Positions 52,918 through 61,975 of a stretch of DNA of 64,000 bases are shown piece by piece. Source of the stretch: Streptomyces sp. NBC_01689 (lineage in GTDB: Bacteria > Actinomycetota > Actinomycetes > Streptomycetales > Streptomycetaceae); assembly GCF_036250675.1 (NCBI RefSeq), contig NZ_CP109592.1, positions 4,216,001-4,280,000 of the forward strand. The letters are read 5' to 3'. A program made the position numbers and the translations under genes. Numbering within the stretch: the first letter of the stretch is position 1; each line of letters opens with the position of its first letter. The notes under the pieces are model-generated. The model was given only the letters and a program-made list of their open reading frames with translations. It searched no databases and was not told where the DNA came from.

Positions 52918-53874
52918 TCACGACAGCCACGCCCGCCAGGTCGACGGGTGGCTGTCCACCCACTTCTTCGCCGCGTCCTGCGCCGACATCTTGTCGTTGG
53001 CGATCATCAGGGAGACCTCGTTCTGGTCCTCGGTCGTCCACCTGAACTTCTTCAGGAAGGCGGCCGCCCTGCCGCCGTTCTTCGCGAAGTCCGTGTTGAG
53101 GTACTTCTGGAGCGGGGTGTGCGGATAGGCGCAGGCGACCTTGGCCGTGTCCGCGTCGCAGCCCTCCTTGTAGGCGGGCAGCTTCACCTCCGTCATCGGG
53201 ACCTTCTTGAACAGCCACTGGGGTGAGTACCAGTACGTGAGGAAGGGCTTCCGCTCCTTCGCGAACTGCTTCATCTGGGTGATCTGCGCGGCTTCCGAAC
53301 CGGCGAAGACGACCTGGTAGTCCAGCTTCAGGTTGCCGACCAGCGCCTTGTCGTTGGTCACGTACGACGGGGAGCCGTCCAGCAGCTGGCCCTTGCCGCC
53401 GCTCTCCGCGGTGCGCAGCCGGCCGGCGTACTTGTTCAGGTTCTTCCAGTCGGTGACGTCCGGGTGCTGCCGGGCGAAGTACGTGGGCACGTACCAGCCG
53501 ATGTGCCCGGTGACCCCCAGCCCGCCGCCCGCGACGATCGTCTTCTTGTCCCGGACGTACCGCTTCTCCTGGTCGGGGTGGCCCCAGTCCTCCAGGATGG
53601 CGTCGACCCGGCCCTGGCTGAGCGCGTCCCAGGCGGGGACCTCGTCGACCTGCACGGTGTCGACGCGATAGCCGAGCTCGTGCTCCAGGAGGTACTGGGC
53701 GACACCCACGTTGGCCTGCGCGCCCACCCAGGACTGCACGGACAGGGTGACCGTGCCGGCGCCCTGGGCGCCCGCGAAGGGCGAGGCCTGCTTGGTCATG
53801 TCGGCCGCGCCGCAGCCGGTCAGCAGCAGCAGCGCGGACACACCGGCCGTCACCGGAATCGTACGGACGCGCAT
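52918..53874 (-). CDS. Glycine betaine/choline ABC substrate-binding lipoprotein (OpuAC/ProX type)
   Basis: 318 residues. Lipoprotein signal VTAGVSALLLLTGC, lipobox LTGC. The OpuAC fold has the Trp/Tyr cage expected for quaternary ammonium ligands: VQSWVGAQANVGVAQYLLEHELGY, AILEDWGHPDQEKRYV, GHIGWYVPTYFARQHPDV and FLTYWYSPQWLFKK. The last gene of a five-gene operon, it starts 1 nt after the permease stop. It binds betaine, choline or proline betaine outside the membrane and hands it to the permease. Confidence 0.92.
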   Translation of the reverse strand: MRVRTIPVTAGVSALLLLTGCGAADMTKQASPFAGAQGAGTVTLSVQSWVGAQANVGVAQYLLEHELGYRVDTVQVDEVPAWDALSQGRVDAILEDWGHPDQEKRYVRDKKTIVAGGGLGVTGHIGWYVPTYFARQHPDVTDWKNLNKYAGRLRTAESGGKGQLLDGSPSYVTNDKALVGNLKLDYQVVFAGSEAAQITQMKQFAKERKPFLTYWYSPQWLFKKVPMTEVKLPAYKEGCDADTAKVACAYPHTPLQKYLNTDFAKNGGRAAAFLKKFRWTTEDQNEVSLMIANDKMSAQDAAKKWVDSHPSTWRAWLS

Positions 53875-53875
53875 G

Positions 53876-55834
53876 TCACGCTCCCTTCTTCGTGGACCGC
53901 CGGGTCGGCTGGGTCACCCGGTCGAGCATCAGGCCGAGGCAGACGATCGCCGCTCCGGCCACCAGGCCGGTCGCCAGGTCGCCCTGGGCGAGGCCGAACA
54001 CGACGTCGTAGCCGAGCGCGCCGCCGCCGACCAGACCGCCGATGATGACGACCGCGAGGACCAGCACGACCCCCTGGTTGACGGCGAGGAGCAGGGCCGG
54101 GCGGGCCAGCGGGAGCTGGACCTGGCGCAGTTGCTGGGCGCCGGTGGCGCCGAGCGAACGGGCCGCCTCCAGCGCGGCCGGGTCGACGGCGCGCAGTCCC
54201 TGCGTGGTGATACGGACCACGGCGGGCAGGGCGTAGACGACGGCCGCGGCGACGGCGGGCGCGCGGCCGACGCCGAACAGCGCCACCACGGGGATGAGGT
54301 ACACGAACTGCGGCATCGTCTGGAAGACGTCGAGGACGGGCCGCAGCAGCCGCTCGACACGCTCGCTGCGCGCGGCCGCCACACCGGTCGCGAAGCCGAG
54401 CACGAGGGTCACGGCAACGGCGGCGAGCACCTGCGAGAGCGTGTCGAGGGAGGGCTTCCACACGCCCAGCACCCCGATCGCGGCCATCGCGAGGACGGCG
54501 GTGAGCGCGGTGCGCCAGGTGCCGATCAGCCAGGCGAGGGCGGCGACGATCAGCAGGACCGACCACCAGGGCAGCGCCTGGAGGCCGTCCCGCAGGGGGT
54601 CCAGGACCCAGGTGGTGAAACGGCCGGCCCAGTCGGCGGTGCCGCCGAGGTAGGGGACTCCGGAGTAGAGGTGGTCGGTCATCCAGCCGACCACGCGGTT
54701 CACCGGCTCGGCGATGTGCAGGGTCCAGGTGCCGGGCCAGTCGAGCCGGTCGGTGAGGCGTCCGGCGACCGCCGCGGCGACGGCCGCGGCTAGGGCGTAC
54801 ACCCAGGTGAGGGCGGTTCCTCCGGCGCGGGTGCCGAGCCGCTCGCCCGCGGCGCCGGTCACCCGGTCCAGGACCACCGCGAGCAGCACGATCGGGATGC
54901 CGGCAGCGAGCGCGGCACCGACGTCGACGGAGGCGAGGGCCTGGTAGACACGGTCGCCGAGGCCGCCCGCCCCGATGACGGAGGCGATGACCGCCATCGA
55001 CAGCGCCATCATGATGGTCTGGTTGAGGCCCAGCAGGAGTTCCTTGCGGGCCAGCGGGAGACGGGCGGTCAGCAGCCGCTGCCGGGCCGTGGCGCCGAGC
55101 GAGGTGACGGCCTCCATCACCCCGGTGTCGGCCTCGCGCAGGCCGAGCGCGGTCAGCCGGGCCATGGGCGGCGCCGCGTACACGACGGTGGCGAGGACGG
55201 CGGCGGGGACCCCGATCCCGAAGACCAGGACGACCGGCAGCAGGTACGCGAACGCCGGGAGCACCTGCATGGTGTCGAGGACCGGACGCAGCGCGCGGTA
55301 GGTGCGGTCGGAGAGACCGGCGGCGAGGCCGAGCAGCGCGCCGAGGGCGACGGACGCGAGGACGGCGACCACCATGAGCGCGAGCGTCTGGAGGGTGGGC
55401 ACCCACATGCCGAGCAGCCCGCAGGCGAGGAAGGCGGCGGCCGTTCCGAGCGCGAGCCGGATGCCGGCGGCCCGCCAGGCGACCAGAGCCGCGGCCACCG
55501 TGACGCCGGCCCAGCCCGCGGCGAGCAGCGCCAGGTAGACGGCGCGCACGCAGAGGACGACGGCGTTGCTGACGTAGCCGAAGAAGTACAGGAACAGCGG
55601 GTGGCTGTCCCGGTTGTCGATGATCCAGTCGCTGGTTCTGCCGAGGGGGCCTGCGAGGTCGACGGTGAGCGCGTGCGGCCAGGTACCGCTGGCCCAGCGG
55701 GAGTCGAGAACCGGGACGAGGACGGCCGCGGCGACGGCGAGCAGCAGGATCTTGGCCAGGGCGCGGTGCCGGCCGGCGCTCCTGAGCAGGGCGGAGACGC
55801 CGGTGTGTCCGACGGTCGCGGTGACGGCGGCCAT
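53876..55834 (-). CDS. Betaine/choline ABC permease, two fused permease domains
   Basis: 652 residues. ATG 55834 overlaps the ATPase stop (TGATG). Two ProW-type domains lie in tandem, each with its own ATPase-contact (EAA) loop: GLREADTGVMEAVTSLGATARQRLLTARLPLA and GLRAVDPAALEAARSLGATGAQQLRQVQLPLA. Each is followed by a similar helix (MMALSMAVIASVIGAGGLG; VLVLAVVIIGGLVGGGALG). Helices between them such as VTLVLGFATGVAAARSERV show the same order. ProW is usually one domain that dimerises; here the two halves sit in one chain. Confidence 0.9.
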   Translation of the reverse strand: MAAVTATVGHTGVSALLRSAGRHRALAKILLLAVAAAVLVPVLDSRWASGTWPHALTVDLAGPLGRTSDWIIDNRDSHPLFLYFFGYVSNAVVLCVRAVYLALLAAGWAGVTVAAALVAWRAAGIRLALGTAAAFLACGLLGMWVPTLQTLALMVVAVLASVALGALLGLAAGLSDRTYRALRPVLDTMQVLPAFAYLLPVVLVFGIGVPAAVLATVVYAAPPMARLTALGLREADTGVMEAVTSLGATARQRLLTARLPLARKELLLGLNQTIMMALSMAVIASVIGAGGLGDRVYQALASVDVGAALAAGIPIVLLAVVLDRVTGAAGERLGTRAGGTALTWVYALAAAVAAAVAGRLTDRLDWPGTWTLHIAEPVNRVVGWMTDHLYSGVPYLGGTADWAGRFTTWVLDPLRDGLQALPWWSVLLIVAALAWLIGTWRTALTAVLAMAAIGVLGVWKPSLDTLSQVLAAVAVTLVLGFATGVAAARSERVERLLRPVLDVFQTMPQFVYLIPVVALFGVGRAPAVAAAVVYALPAVVRITTQGLRAVDPAALEAARSLGATGAQQLRQVQLPLARPALLLAVNQGVVLVLAVVIIGGLVGGGALGYDVVFGLAQGDLATGLVAGAAIVCLGLMLDRVTQPTRRSTKKGA

Positions 55835-56988
55835 CAGGCCACCTCCTCGCCGCGGGGCGCGGAGTCCGTCCCCGCCACCACCCCGAGCAGCGCGGCCGGG
55901 TCCACGACGCCGAGGCAGCGTCCGTTCTCCATGACCCGTGCCGTGTCGCCGGAGCGGGCCACCGCCTCGATGGCCTGCGACACGGTCGTCCCGGGTGCCA
56001 CCGCCGGACCCCGGACGGCCTCGGCCGCGGAGGCGGGCCGCATCGCCGTACGGACCGTCATGACCTGTTCGCGGGGCACGTCGCGGACGAACTCGCGGAC
56101 GTAGTCGTCGGCGGGTGAGCCGACGATCTCCTCGGGTGTGCCGAGCTGGACGATACGGCCGTCGCGCATCAGGGCGATGCGGTCGCCCAGGCGCAGGGCC
56201 TCGTTCAGGTCGTGGGTGATGAAGACCATGGTGCGGCCCTCGTCGTGGTGGAGGCGGACGACCTCCTCCTGCATGTCGCGCCGGATGAGGGGGTCGAGCG
56301 CGCTGAACGGCTCGTCGAAGAGCAGCACTTCGGGGTCGACGGCGAGGGCGCGGGCGAGCCCGACGCGCTGCTGCTGACCGCCGGAGAGCTGACCGGGCCT
56401 CCGGTGCTCCATGCCTTCGAGGCCGACCTTGGCGACGACGGCGGCCGCCCGCTCGCGGCGCTCCGCCTTGCCGACGCCCTGGATCTCCAGGCCGTAGGCG
56501 ACGTTGTCGAGGACCGAGCGGTGCGGGAGCAGGCCGAAGTGCTGGAAGACCATCGCCGCACGGCGGCGGCGCAGTTCGCGCAGCCGGGCCCGGTCCATGG
56601 CGCGCACGTCCTCGCCGTCGATGGCGATCGTGCCCGCGGTCGGCTCGATGAGCCGGGTCAGGCACCGTACGAGGGTGGACTTGCCCGAGCCGGACAGGCC
56701 CATGACGACGAACACCTCGCCCTTGCGCACGTCGAAGCCGACGTCCCGGACGGCCGCCGTGCAGCCGGTGCGGGAGCGGAGCTCGGCGGGGGTGAGGGCG
56801 GCCAGTCCGGGGTCGGCGGGGACCCGCTCGGGCCGGGGCCCGAAGACCTTCCACAGCCCGTCCACGGAGAAGACGGGCGCACCGGAGCCGTGCGCGGTAC
56901 CGGCGCCACCGGACTCGCCGGCGCTCCCGGCACCACTGGCGTCACTGGCACTGCTGGCGTTACTGGCACTGCCGGCACTGGTACTCAT
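55834..56988 (-). CDS. Betaine/choline ABC transporter ATP-binding protein (ProV/OpuAA type)
   Basis: 384 residues. ATG 56988 overlaps the betA stop. A 30-residue Ser/Ala/Gly leader comes from an ACTGGC-like repeat (56930-56985). The ATPase then has Walker [19 protein letters not shown]-loop [26 protein letters not shown], signature [38 protein letters not shown] (signature plus Walker B) and [20 protein letters not shown]. After residue about 300 two CBS-like half repeats, [36 protein letters not shown], end the protein; in OpuA such domains sense ionic strength. Confidence 0.93.
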   Translation of the reverse strand: MSTSAGSASNASSASDASGAGSAGESGGAGTAHGSGAPVFSVDGLWKVFGPRPERVPADPGLAALTPAELRSRTGCTAAVRDVGFDVRKGEVFVVMGLSGSGKSTLVRCLTRLIEPTAGTIAIDGEDVRAMDRARLRELRRRRAAMVFQHFGLLPHRSVLDNVAYGLEIQGVGKAERRERAAAVVAKVGLEGMEHRRPGQLSGGQQQRVGLARALAVDPEVLLFDEPFSALDPLIRRDMQEEVVRLHHDEGRTMVFITHDLNEALRLGDRIALMRDGRIVQLGTPEEIVGSPADDYVREFVRDVPREQVMTVRTAMRPASAAEAVRGPAVAPGTTVSQAIEAVARSGDTARVMENGRCLGVVDPAALLGVVAGTDSAPRGEEVA

Positions 56989-58511
56989 CACGCACCGCCC
57001 CCGATCAGCTCGGCACATTTCTCGCCGACCATGAGCACCCCGATCATCGGGTTCACGGCGGGCATGGTCGGGAAGACGGACGCGTCGGCGACCCGGAGAC
57101 CGTCGAGTCCGCGCACCCTGAGTTCGGGGTCCACCACCGCGTCGGAGTCCGCGGCCGCCCCCATCCGGCAGGTGCCCGCCGGGTGGTACACGGTGTGCGC
57201 GACCTGGCGCGCGTACGCGCTCAGCTCCTCGTCGTCCGTGACCTCCGGACCGGGGCACACCTCGCGCTTGAGCCAGCCGGCGAGCGGCTCGGTCGCGGCG
57301 ATCTCACGGGCGATCCGGATCCCGTCGACGAGGGTGCGGCCGTCGTAGTCGTCCTCGTCCGTGAAGTAGCGGAAGTCGAGGGCGGGTTTGACCGCCGGGT
57401 CGGCGCTCGTCAGATAGAGCCGCCCGCGGCTGCGCGGCTTGGGGATGTTCGGCGTCATCGAGACGCCGTGCGCGGGGCGTTCGTACCCGATCCGCTCCGG
57501 GTTGTCGGTGAACGGGACCTGGTAGAAGTGGAACATCAGGTCGGGGCCCGCGTGTCCGGGGTCGCGGCGCACGAAGAGGCCCGCGTCGGAGTCCATCGCG
57601 GAGTTCTCGGGGATGGGACCGTCCGTCTCCCACACGATCACCGACTCGGGATGGTCGAGCAGGTTCTCGCCCACGCCAGGCAGGTCGTGGGCGACGGGTA
57701 TGCCGAGCGCCTCCAGGTCGGCGGCGGGTCCGATGCCGGAGTGCAGCAGCAGCCGCGGCGAGTCCACGGCGCCCGCGCACAGCACGACCTCGCGCTTCGC
57801 CCGTACGAGGATCTCCTCGCCGTCCTTGGTGCGCACGTGCACGCCCGTCGCGCGGGTCCCGGCCAGCTCCAGCCGGTGCGCCCAGGTCTCCAGCATCAGC
57901 GTGAGGTTGGGCCGTTCGTCCATCACCGGGTGCAGATAGGCGACGGACGCGCTGGACCGCTTGTTGTTCTCGGGGTGGTAGGCGAGATCGAAGAAGCCCG
58001 CGCCCTCGGTGAACGGCTGCTTGTTGAAGCCCTCGACGCGGGGGACGCCCAGCGCGGACCGGGCGGCGTCCACGAAGTCGCGGGCGATGGCGTTCCGGTC
58101 CTTCTCGTCGACCGGGACGATGTTGTTGAGGAGCCGCGCGAAGTACGCCTCCATCGGCACCGCGCCCCAGCCCTCGGCGCCCGCCGCCTCCCACTCGTCC
58201 CAGTCGGAGGGCAGCGGCTTGAACGCGATGAGCGTGTTGTGCGAGGAGCAGCCGCCCAGCACCCGGGCACGGCTGTGCCGGATGTGCGAGTTGCCGCGGG
58301 GCTGTTCGGTGGTCGGGTAGTCGTAGTCGAGCTCACCCCCGAGCAGGCCCATCCAGCGGCGCAGGGTGAGGACGTCCTCACGGCCGACGTCGCTGGGACC
58401 GCCCTCGACGACGGCGACGGTGACGTCCGGGTTCTCGGTGAGCCTGGAGGCGATCACGGAGCCGGCCGTCCCGCCTCCGATGACGACGTAGTCGTACGTG
58501 TTCTCGTGCAT
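56988..58511 (-). CDS. betA: Choline oxidase-like GMC oxidoreductase
   Basis: ATG 58511 follows GGAG by 9 nt and is preferred to a TTG 15 bases earlier; 507 residues. FAD fold [19 protein letters not shown]. The segment [17 protein letters not shown] carries His91, equivalent to the FAD-linked His99 of Arthrobacter choline oxidase. Other choline-oxidase residues line up: DHPES (Glu), MFHFYQVPF (His), the catalytic His443 in [12 protein letters not shown] and Asn487 in PAVNPMIGV. One change is Ser101 to Thr93. E. coli BetA-type proteins have LGGSSLIN there instead. It oxidises choline to betaine aldehyde and perhaps on to betaine. It sits between betB and the ABC transporter genes. Confidence 0.88.
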   Translation of the reverse strand: MHENTYDYVVIGGGTAGSVIASRLTENPDVTVAVVEGGPSDVGREDVLTLRRWMGLLGGELDYDYPTTEQPRGNSHIRHSRARVLGGCSSHNTLIAFKPLPSDWDEWEAAGAEGWGAVPMEAYFARLLNNIVPVDEKDRNAIARDFVDAARSALGVPRVEGFNKQPFTEGAGFFDLAYHPENNKRSSASVAYLHPVMDERPNLTLMLETWAHRLELAGTRATGVHVRTKDGEEILVRAKREVVLCAGAVDSPRLLLHSGIGPAADLEALGIPVAHDLPGVGENLLDHPESVIVWETDGPIPENSAMDSDAGLFVRRDPGHAGPDLMFHFYQVPFTDNPERIGYERPAHGVSMTPNIPKPRSRGRLYLTSADPAVKPALDFRYFTDEDDYDGRTLVDGIRIAREIAATEPLAGWLKREVCPGPEVTDDEELSAYARQVAHTVYHPAGTCRMGAAADSDAVVDPELRVRGLDGLRVADASVFPTMPAVNPMIGVLMVGEKCAELIGGGA

Positions 58512-58559
58512 GTGGTCGTGCTCCAAGGTGCTGTGTGCGGTGGGGGGTGCTTCGGCGGG

Positions 58560-60080
58560 TCAGCCCGCGAACCAGCGGACCGGCCTGGGCGCGAGGTTCT
58601 GGTAGACGTGCTTCGTCTCGCGGTACTCGGCGAGGCCCGCCGGGCCCAGTTCGCGCCCCACACCGCTCCTGCCGAAGCCGCCCCACTCCGCCTGCGGGAG
58701 GTAGGGGTGGAAGTCGTTGATCCAGACGGTGCCGTGCCGCAGCCGTCCGGCGACCCGGCGGGCGCGGCCCGCGTCGGTGGTCCACACGGCCCCCGCGAGC
58801 CCGTACTCGGTGTCGTTGGCGAGCGCGACGGCCTCCTCCTCGGTGCGGAAGGTCTCCACCGTCAGGACGGGCCCGAAGACCTCCTCACGGACCACCTTCA
58901 TCCCGCGGTGGCACTGGTCGAGGACGGTCGGCTCGTAGAAGTAGCCGGTGGCGGGCCTGCCGTCGGACGGTTCGGGACGCTGCCCGCCGGCCCGCAGCAC
59001 GGCCCCCTCCGCCAGCGCGGAGGCGACGTACGCCTCGGTCTTCTCCCGCTGCTGCTCGGAGACGAGCGGGCCGCACTCGACACCTTCCTCGGTGCCACGT
59101 CCCAGCCTGATCCGCCCGGCCCGGCGGGCGAGTTCGGCGACGAAGCGCTCACGCACCGACTCTTCGACGATGAGGCGGGAGCCCGCCGAGCAGACCTGGC
59201 CGCTGTGGATGAAGGCGGCGTTGAGCGCCTGGTCGACGGCGGTGTCGAAGTCCTCGTCCGTCGCGCAGGCGTCCGCGAAGACGACGTTGGGGTTCTTGCC
59301 GCCGAGTTCGAGGGCGACCTTCTTGACGGTGTCGGCCGCGGCCCTGGCCACCTTCGCCCCGCTGACCAGGCCACCGGTGAAGGAGACGAGGTCGACGTCC
59401 GGGTGCTCGGCGAGCCGCGCGCCGACCGTGTGTCCGGGCCCGGTGACGAGATTGGCGACCCCGGCGGGCAGACCGGCCTCGACGAGCAGCCGCAGCAGCG
59501 CGACCGTGGTCAGCGGCGTGATCTCACTCGGCTTGAGCACGAAGGTGTTCCCGGCGGCCAGCGCCGGTGCGACCTTCCAACTGGCCTGCAGCAGCGGATA
59601 GTTCCAGGGGGTGATGAGCGCGCAGACACCCACCGGCTCGTGCACGACGACACTGTGGACGTCCTTCGACCCGGCGTCGACGACCCGGCCGCCGCCCTCC
59701 CCCACGACCAGATCGGCGAAGTACCGGAAGGCGTCCGCGACACAGTCGATGTCGACGCGCCCCTCCTCGACCGTCTTGCCCGCGTCCCGGCTCTCCAGCA
59801 GCCCGAGCTCCTCGCGGTCGCGGACCAGGAGGTCGGCGACCCGGCGCAGCAGCGCGGCCCGCTCGGCGACGGGGGTGTGCGGCCACGGACCCCCGTCGAA
59901 GGCTGCGCGGGCGGCCGCCACGGCCGCGTCGGTGTCCCTCTCGTCACCCTCCGCGACCACGGCGAACGGCTTGGCATCGGCGGGATCGAGGATCTCGCGG
60001 GTCGCGCGGGACGCGGCCGCGCGCCACTCCCCGCCCACATGGAGCGTCTGTTCTGCCTGCTGAGCCTGGTGTCCGGCCAT
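58560..60080 (-). CDS. betB: Betaine-aldehyde dehydrogenase
   Basis: ATG 60080 (MAGHQAQQAEQ) has GGAAGG at 7 nt; an ATG at 60110 has a poor site. 506 residues. Motifs: NAD fold ITPWNYPLLQASWKVAPALAAGNTFVLKPSE, Glu in KKVALELGGKNPNVVF, catalytic Cys in FIHSGQVCSAGSRLIVEE, EEVFGPVLTVETFRTEEEAV and GTVWINDFHPYLPQAEWGGFGRSGVGREL. It oxidises betaine aldehyde to glycine betaine with NAD. First gene of the betaine operon. Repeats of GTGTCAC lie 37-54 bp upstream of the start and may be a control site. Confidence 0.93.
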   Translation of the reverse strand: MAGHQAQQAEQTLHVGGEWRAAASRATREILDPADAKPFAVVAEGDERDTDAAVAAARAAFDGGPWPHTPVAERAALLRRVADLLVRDREELGLLESRDAGKTVEEGRVDIDCVADAFRYFADLVVGEGGGRVVDAGSKDVHSVVVHEPVGVCALITPWNYPLLQASWKVAPALAAGNTFVLKPSEITPLTTVALLRLLVEAGLPAGVANLVTGPGHTVGARLAEHPDVDLVSFTGGLVSGAKVARAAADTVKKVALELGGKNPNVVFADACATDEDFDTAVDQALNAAFIHSGQVCSAGSRLIVEESVRERFVAELARRAGRIRLGRGTEEGVECGPLVSEQQREKTEAYVASALAEGAVLRAGGQRPEPSDGRPATGYFYEPTVLDQCHRGMKVVREEVFGPVLTVETFRTEEEAVALANDTEYGLAGAVWTTDAGRARRVAGRLRHGTVWINDFHPYLPQAEWGGFGRSGVGRELGPAGLAEYRETKHVYQNLAPRPVRWFAG

Positions 60081-60116
60081 GGTCGGTGCTGCCTTCCGTT
60101 CCTGATCCATTCCCCT

Positions 60117-60134
60117 GTGTCACAGACGTGTCAC
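60117..60134. promoter_or_regulatory. GTGTCAC direct repeat upstream of betB
   Basis: GTGTCAC occurs at 60117-60123 and 60128-60134 (11 bp apart, same face of the helix), and again at 60203-60209. A regulator of the betaine operon is a candidate. No BetI-like gene is in the window. Confidence 0.4.
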
Positions 60135-60458
60135 TCTCGGGGACCGTGAGCGCATGCCCCCCGACCCGGGATGCATGCACGATCGGTGACCGGAAGTGCG
60201 CCGTGTCACTGAAAAATCGACAGAAAGACCACCAGACGGGACAAGGTCCGGAGCGGAAGGGCCGCCCGGACGCGGCGCGGCCGCCCCCGTCCCCACGGAC
60301 GGGGGTGTCGGCGAGGCCGGGCTCCCGGGCCGCTCACCGGACGGCGATCACTCGCCGGGGCCGCTCACCGGGCCACGACCGCCCGGCCGGGCCGCTCACC
60401 GGACGGGAAGCGGCTCCGGGCTCGCCGGAGCCGCCGCGGTTCCGGCCGGGACCTCGGT
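60135..60458. other. Intergenic region upstream of the betaine operon, with a 31-bp periodic repeat
   Basis: About 320 bp without a convincing gene. GGGCCGCTCACCGG recurs at 60327-60340, 60358-60371 and 60389-60402, exactly 31 bp apart. A third GTGTCAC lies at 60203. The part nearest betB is the least GC-rich and probably holds the promoter. Confidence 0.6.
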
Positions 60459-61595
60459 TCAGCAGGCGCCGGCCAGGCAGAAGGAGGTCACCGCGGCCTC
60501 CTGGATCTGCCGCTGCTCGGGCCACGACCCGGCAGGTCCCGAGGTGAGGACGACGTACAGCTGACCGCCGCCTGCCGGGATGACCCGGTCCAGCGTGCGC
60601 ACGTCGACCCCCCACTTCCGGCTGGGGTGGGAGTAGTCCAGCTCGGCGGCCTCGCCCCGGGCGTCGGGCACGGAGGTGAGGCTGTTGCGGTGGTAGCCGG
60701 GCACCTGTTTCCTGAGGTCCTTCTCGGCCGCCGTGAGCGTGCCGCGCGGGGTGGGGGCGTCCTCACTGACCCGGAAGACCTGCAGATAGCGGGGACCTCC
60801 GCCGGATTCCCGGAAGAAGTAGATCGTGACGCCGTTCTTGCCGCCCTGCGTCTCCGCCTGCCAGCCGTCCGGTACGGCCGTGCCGAACTCCGCGTTGGAC
60901 ACCCGGTGGTATCCGGTGGGGAGGGCGCTCACCGACGGGGACGCGGAGGTGGCGTCCAGGCTCGGCGCGGGGGTCGGGCCGGAGAGGGACGTGTCCTGGG
61001 CGCTCGGACCCGTGGGCGCGGTGGACACCTTGGTACGGGCGTCGTCCTTGTGCGTGCCGCCGCCGTCCCGGCTCCACACGTACCAGCCGCCGAACCCCGC
61101 GGCCCCGCCGACCAGGAGGGCCACGGTCAGCACCGCCACCACCCGCCGCACCGAGGGCCGCGAGCCGGGTCCCGGGGCGGGAAGCGGCACGGGCGTCGCG
61201 TAGCCCGGGTAGTACGGGGCGGGGCCGGGGTGGAGAACGGGGGCCGGGTACGCGCTCGGCTGACCGGCGCCCGGATCGTGGGCGGCGGCGGGGGCCGAGC
61301 CGGAGCCTCGGCCGGGACCGGAGTCCACCGCGGACCCGGCCCCGCCGGGACCGGCATCGGCGGGGCCGGCCTCGCCGGTGGAACCGGCGCCCGCTCCGGC
61401 GTCGGCAGCGGGGCCTTCGCCCGGCCCCTGACCGGGCGGGGTGGCGGGGGCGGGGGCGGGCGCGGGGCCCGGCGGGTGGACCGGCTCGAACCCCGGGCGC
61501 GGCGGAGGCGGCGGGGTGTAGCGGCCCGGCGGCGCGCCGCCCGTGTCCCAGCTCTGCGTCTCGGCGTTCCAGTGGACCTCGTCCCTGCCCGCCAC
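60459..61595 (-). CDS. Pro-rich single-pass membrane protein, third gene of an unknown operon
   Basis: 378 residues from GTG 61595, 2 nt after the previous stop. A WxxxxxxWD start (DEVHWNAETQSWDTG) and 130 residues rich in Pro, Ala and Gly precede one helix, VRRVVAVLTVALLVGGAAGFGGWYVW. The outer C-terminal domain is compact: YHRVSNAEFGTAVPDGWQAETQGG, VTIYFFRESGGGPRYLQVFRVSED, LDYSHPSRKWGVDVRTLDRVIPAGGGQLYVVLTSGP and a final C-x4-C. The layout resembles the Pro-rich membrane proteins that follow serine/threonine kinases in actinomycetes, but no kinase is here. Function unknown. Confidence 0.78.
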   Translation of the reverse strand: MAGRDEVHWNAETQSWDTGGAPPGRYTPPPPPRPGFEPVHPPGPAPAPAPATPPGQGPGEGPAADAGAGAGSTGEAGPADAGPGGAGSAVDSGPGRGSGSAPAAAHDPGAGQPSAYPAPVLHPGPAPYYPGYATPVPLPAPGPGSRPSVRRVVAVLTVALLVGGAAGFGGWYVWSRDGGGTHKDDARTKVSTAPTGPSAQDTSLSGPTPAPSLDATSASPSVSALPTGYHRVSNAEFGTAVPDGWQAETQGGKNGVTIYFFRESGGGPRYLQVFRVSEDAPTPRGTLTAAEKDLRKQVPGYHRNSLTSVPDARGEAAELDYSHPSRKWGVDVRTLDRVIPAGGGQLYVVLTSGPAGSWPEQRQIQEAAVTSFCLAGAC

Positions 61596-61597
61596 GG

Positions 61598-61975
61598 TCA
61601 GTTCCCCAGCAGCGCGGAGACGGACTCGGCCACCGCGCCCGCCGAGGCCAGCAGCCCGGTCAGCGCTCCGGCGTCCGTGAGGGCCTGCCGGAGCCGGGTG
61701 AGCCGGCTCTGCCCCGCCCGGCCCGACTCCTCGATCTCGGCCTGGGCCACGGCGAGTTCACGCTCCAGCCCGGCCGTCTGACTGCTGGCGACCAGCCGCC
61801 CCAGGTCGGCGCGGAGTTCACGCACCTGGCGCAGCAACTCCTCGTGTGCCTGGTCGCGTTCCGGCGCTCCGGCGCCCGGCTGATTGACGACGTTGTTCCC
61901 GTCGCCGATCGCGAAGGCCCCGCTGACACCGCTGATGTGGATGGATCCTCTTCCGGCGGCCTGCTCGTCAGCCAT
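61598..61975 (-). CDS. Small coiled-coil protein with N-terminal RHIM/BASS-like motif
   Basis: 125 residues. ATG 61975 overlaps the upstream stop by 8 nt. Residues 19-31 are GAFAIGDGNNVVN, preceded by GSIHISGVS. The core I-G-x-x-N-x-V matches the RHIM-type pattern. After a short Pro/Gly linker a heptad-like helix runs from about 42 to 105 (EELLRQVRELRADLGRLVASS, LERELAVAQAEIEESGRAG), and the end GALTGLLASAGAVAESVSALL is hydrophobic. It may oligomerise or assemble with the larger upstream protein, which carries the same motif at its C-terminus. Confidence 0.75.
   Translation of the reverse strand: MADEQAAGRGSIHISGVSGAFAIGDGNNVVNQPGAGAPERDQAHEELLRQVRELRADLGRLVASSQTAGLERELAVAQAEIEESGRAGQSRLTRLRQALTDAGALTGLLASAGAVAESVSALLGN

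Noticed and set aside
57183..60149. A nearly 1000-codon open frame opposite betA and betB
   Set aside because: It is antisense to two well-conserved enzymes and shows no recognisable domain. Stop codons are rare in that frame because of GC content.
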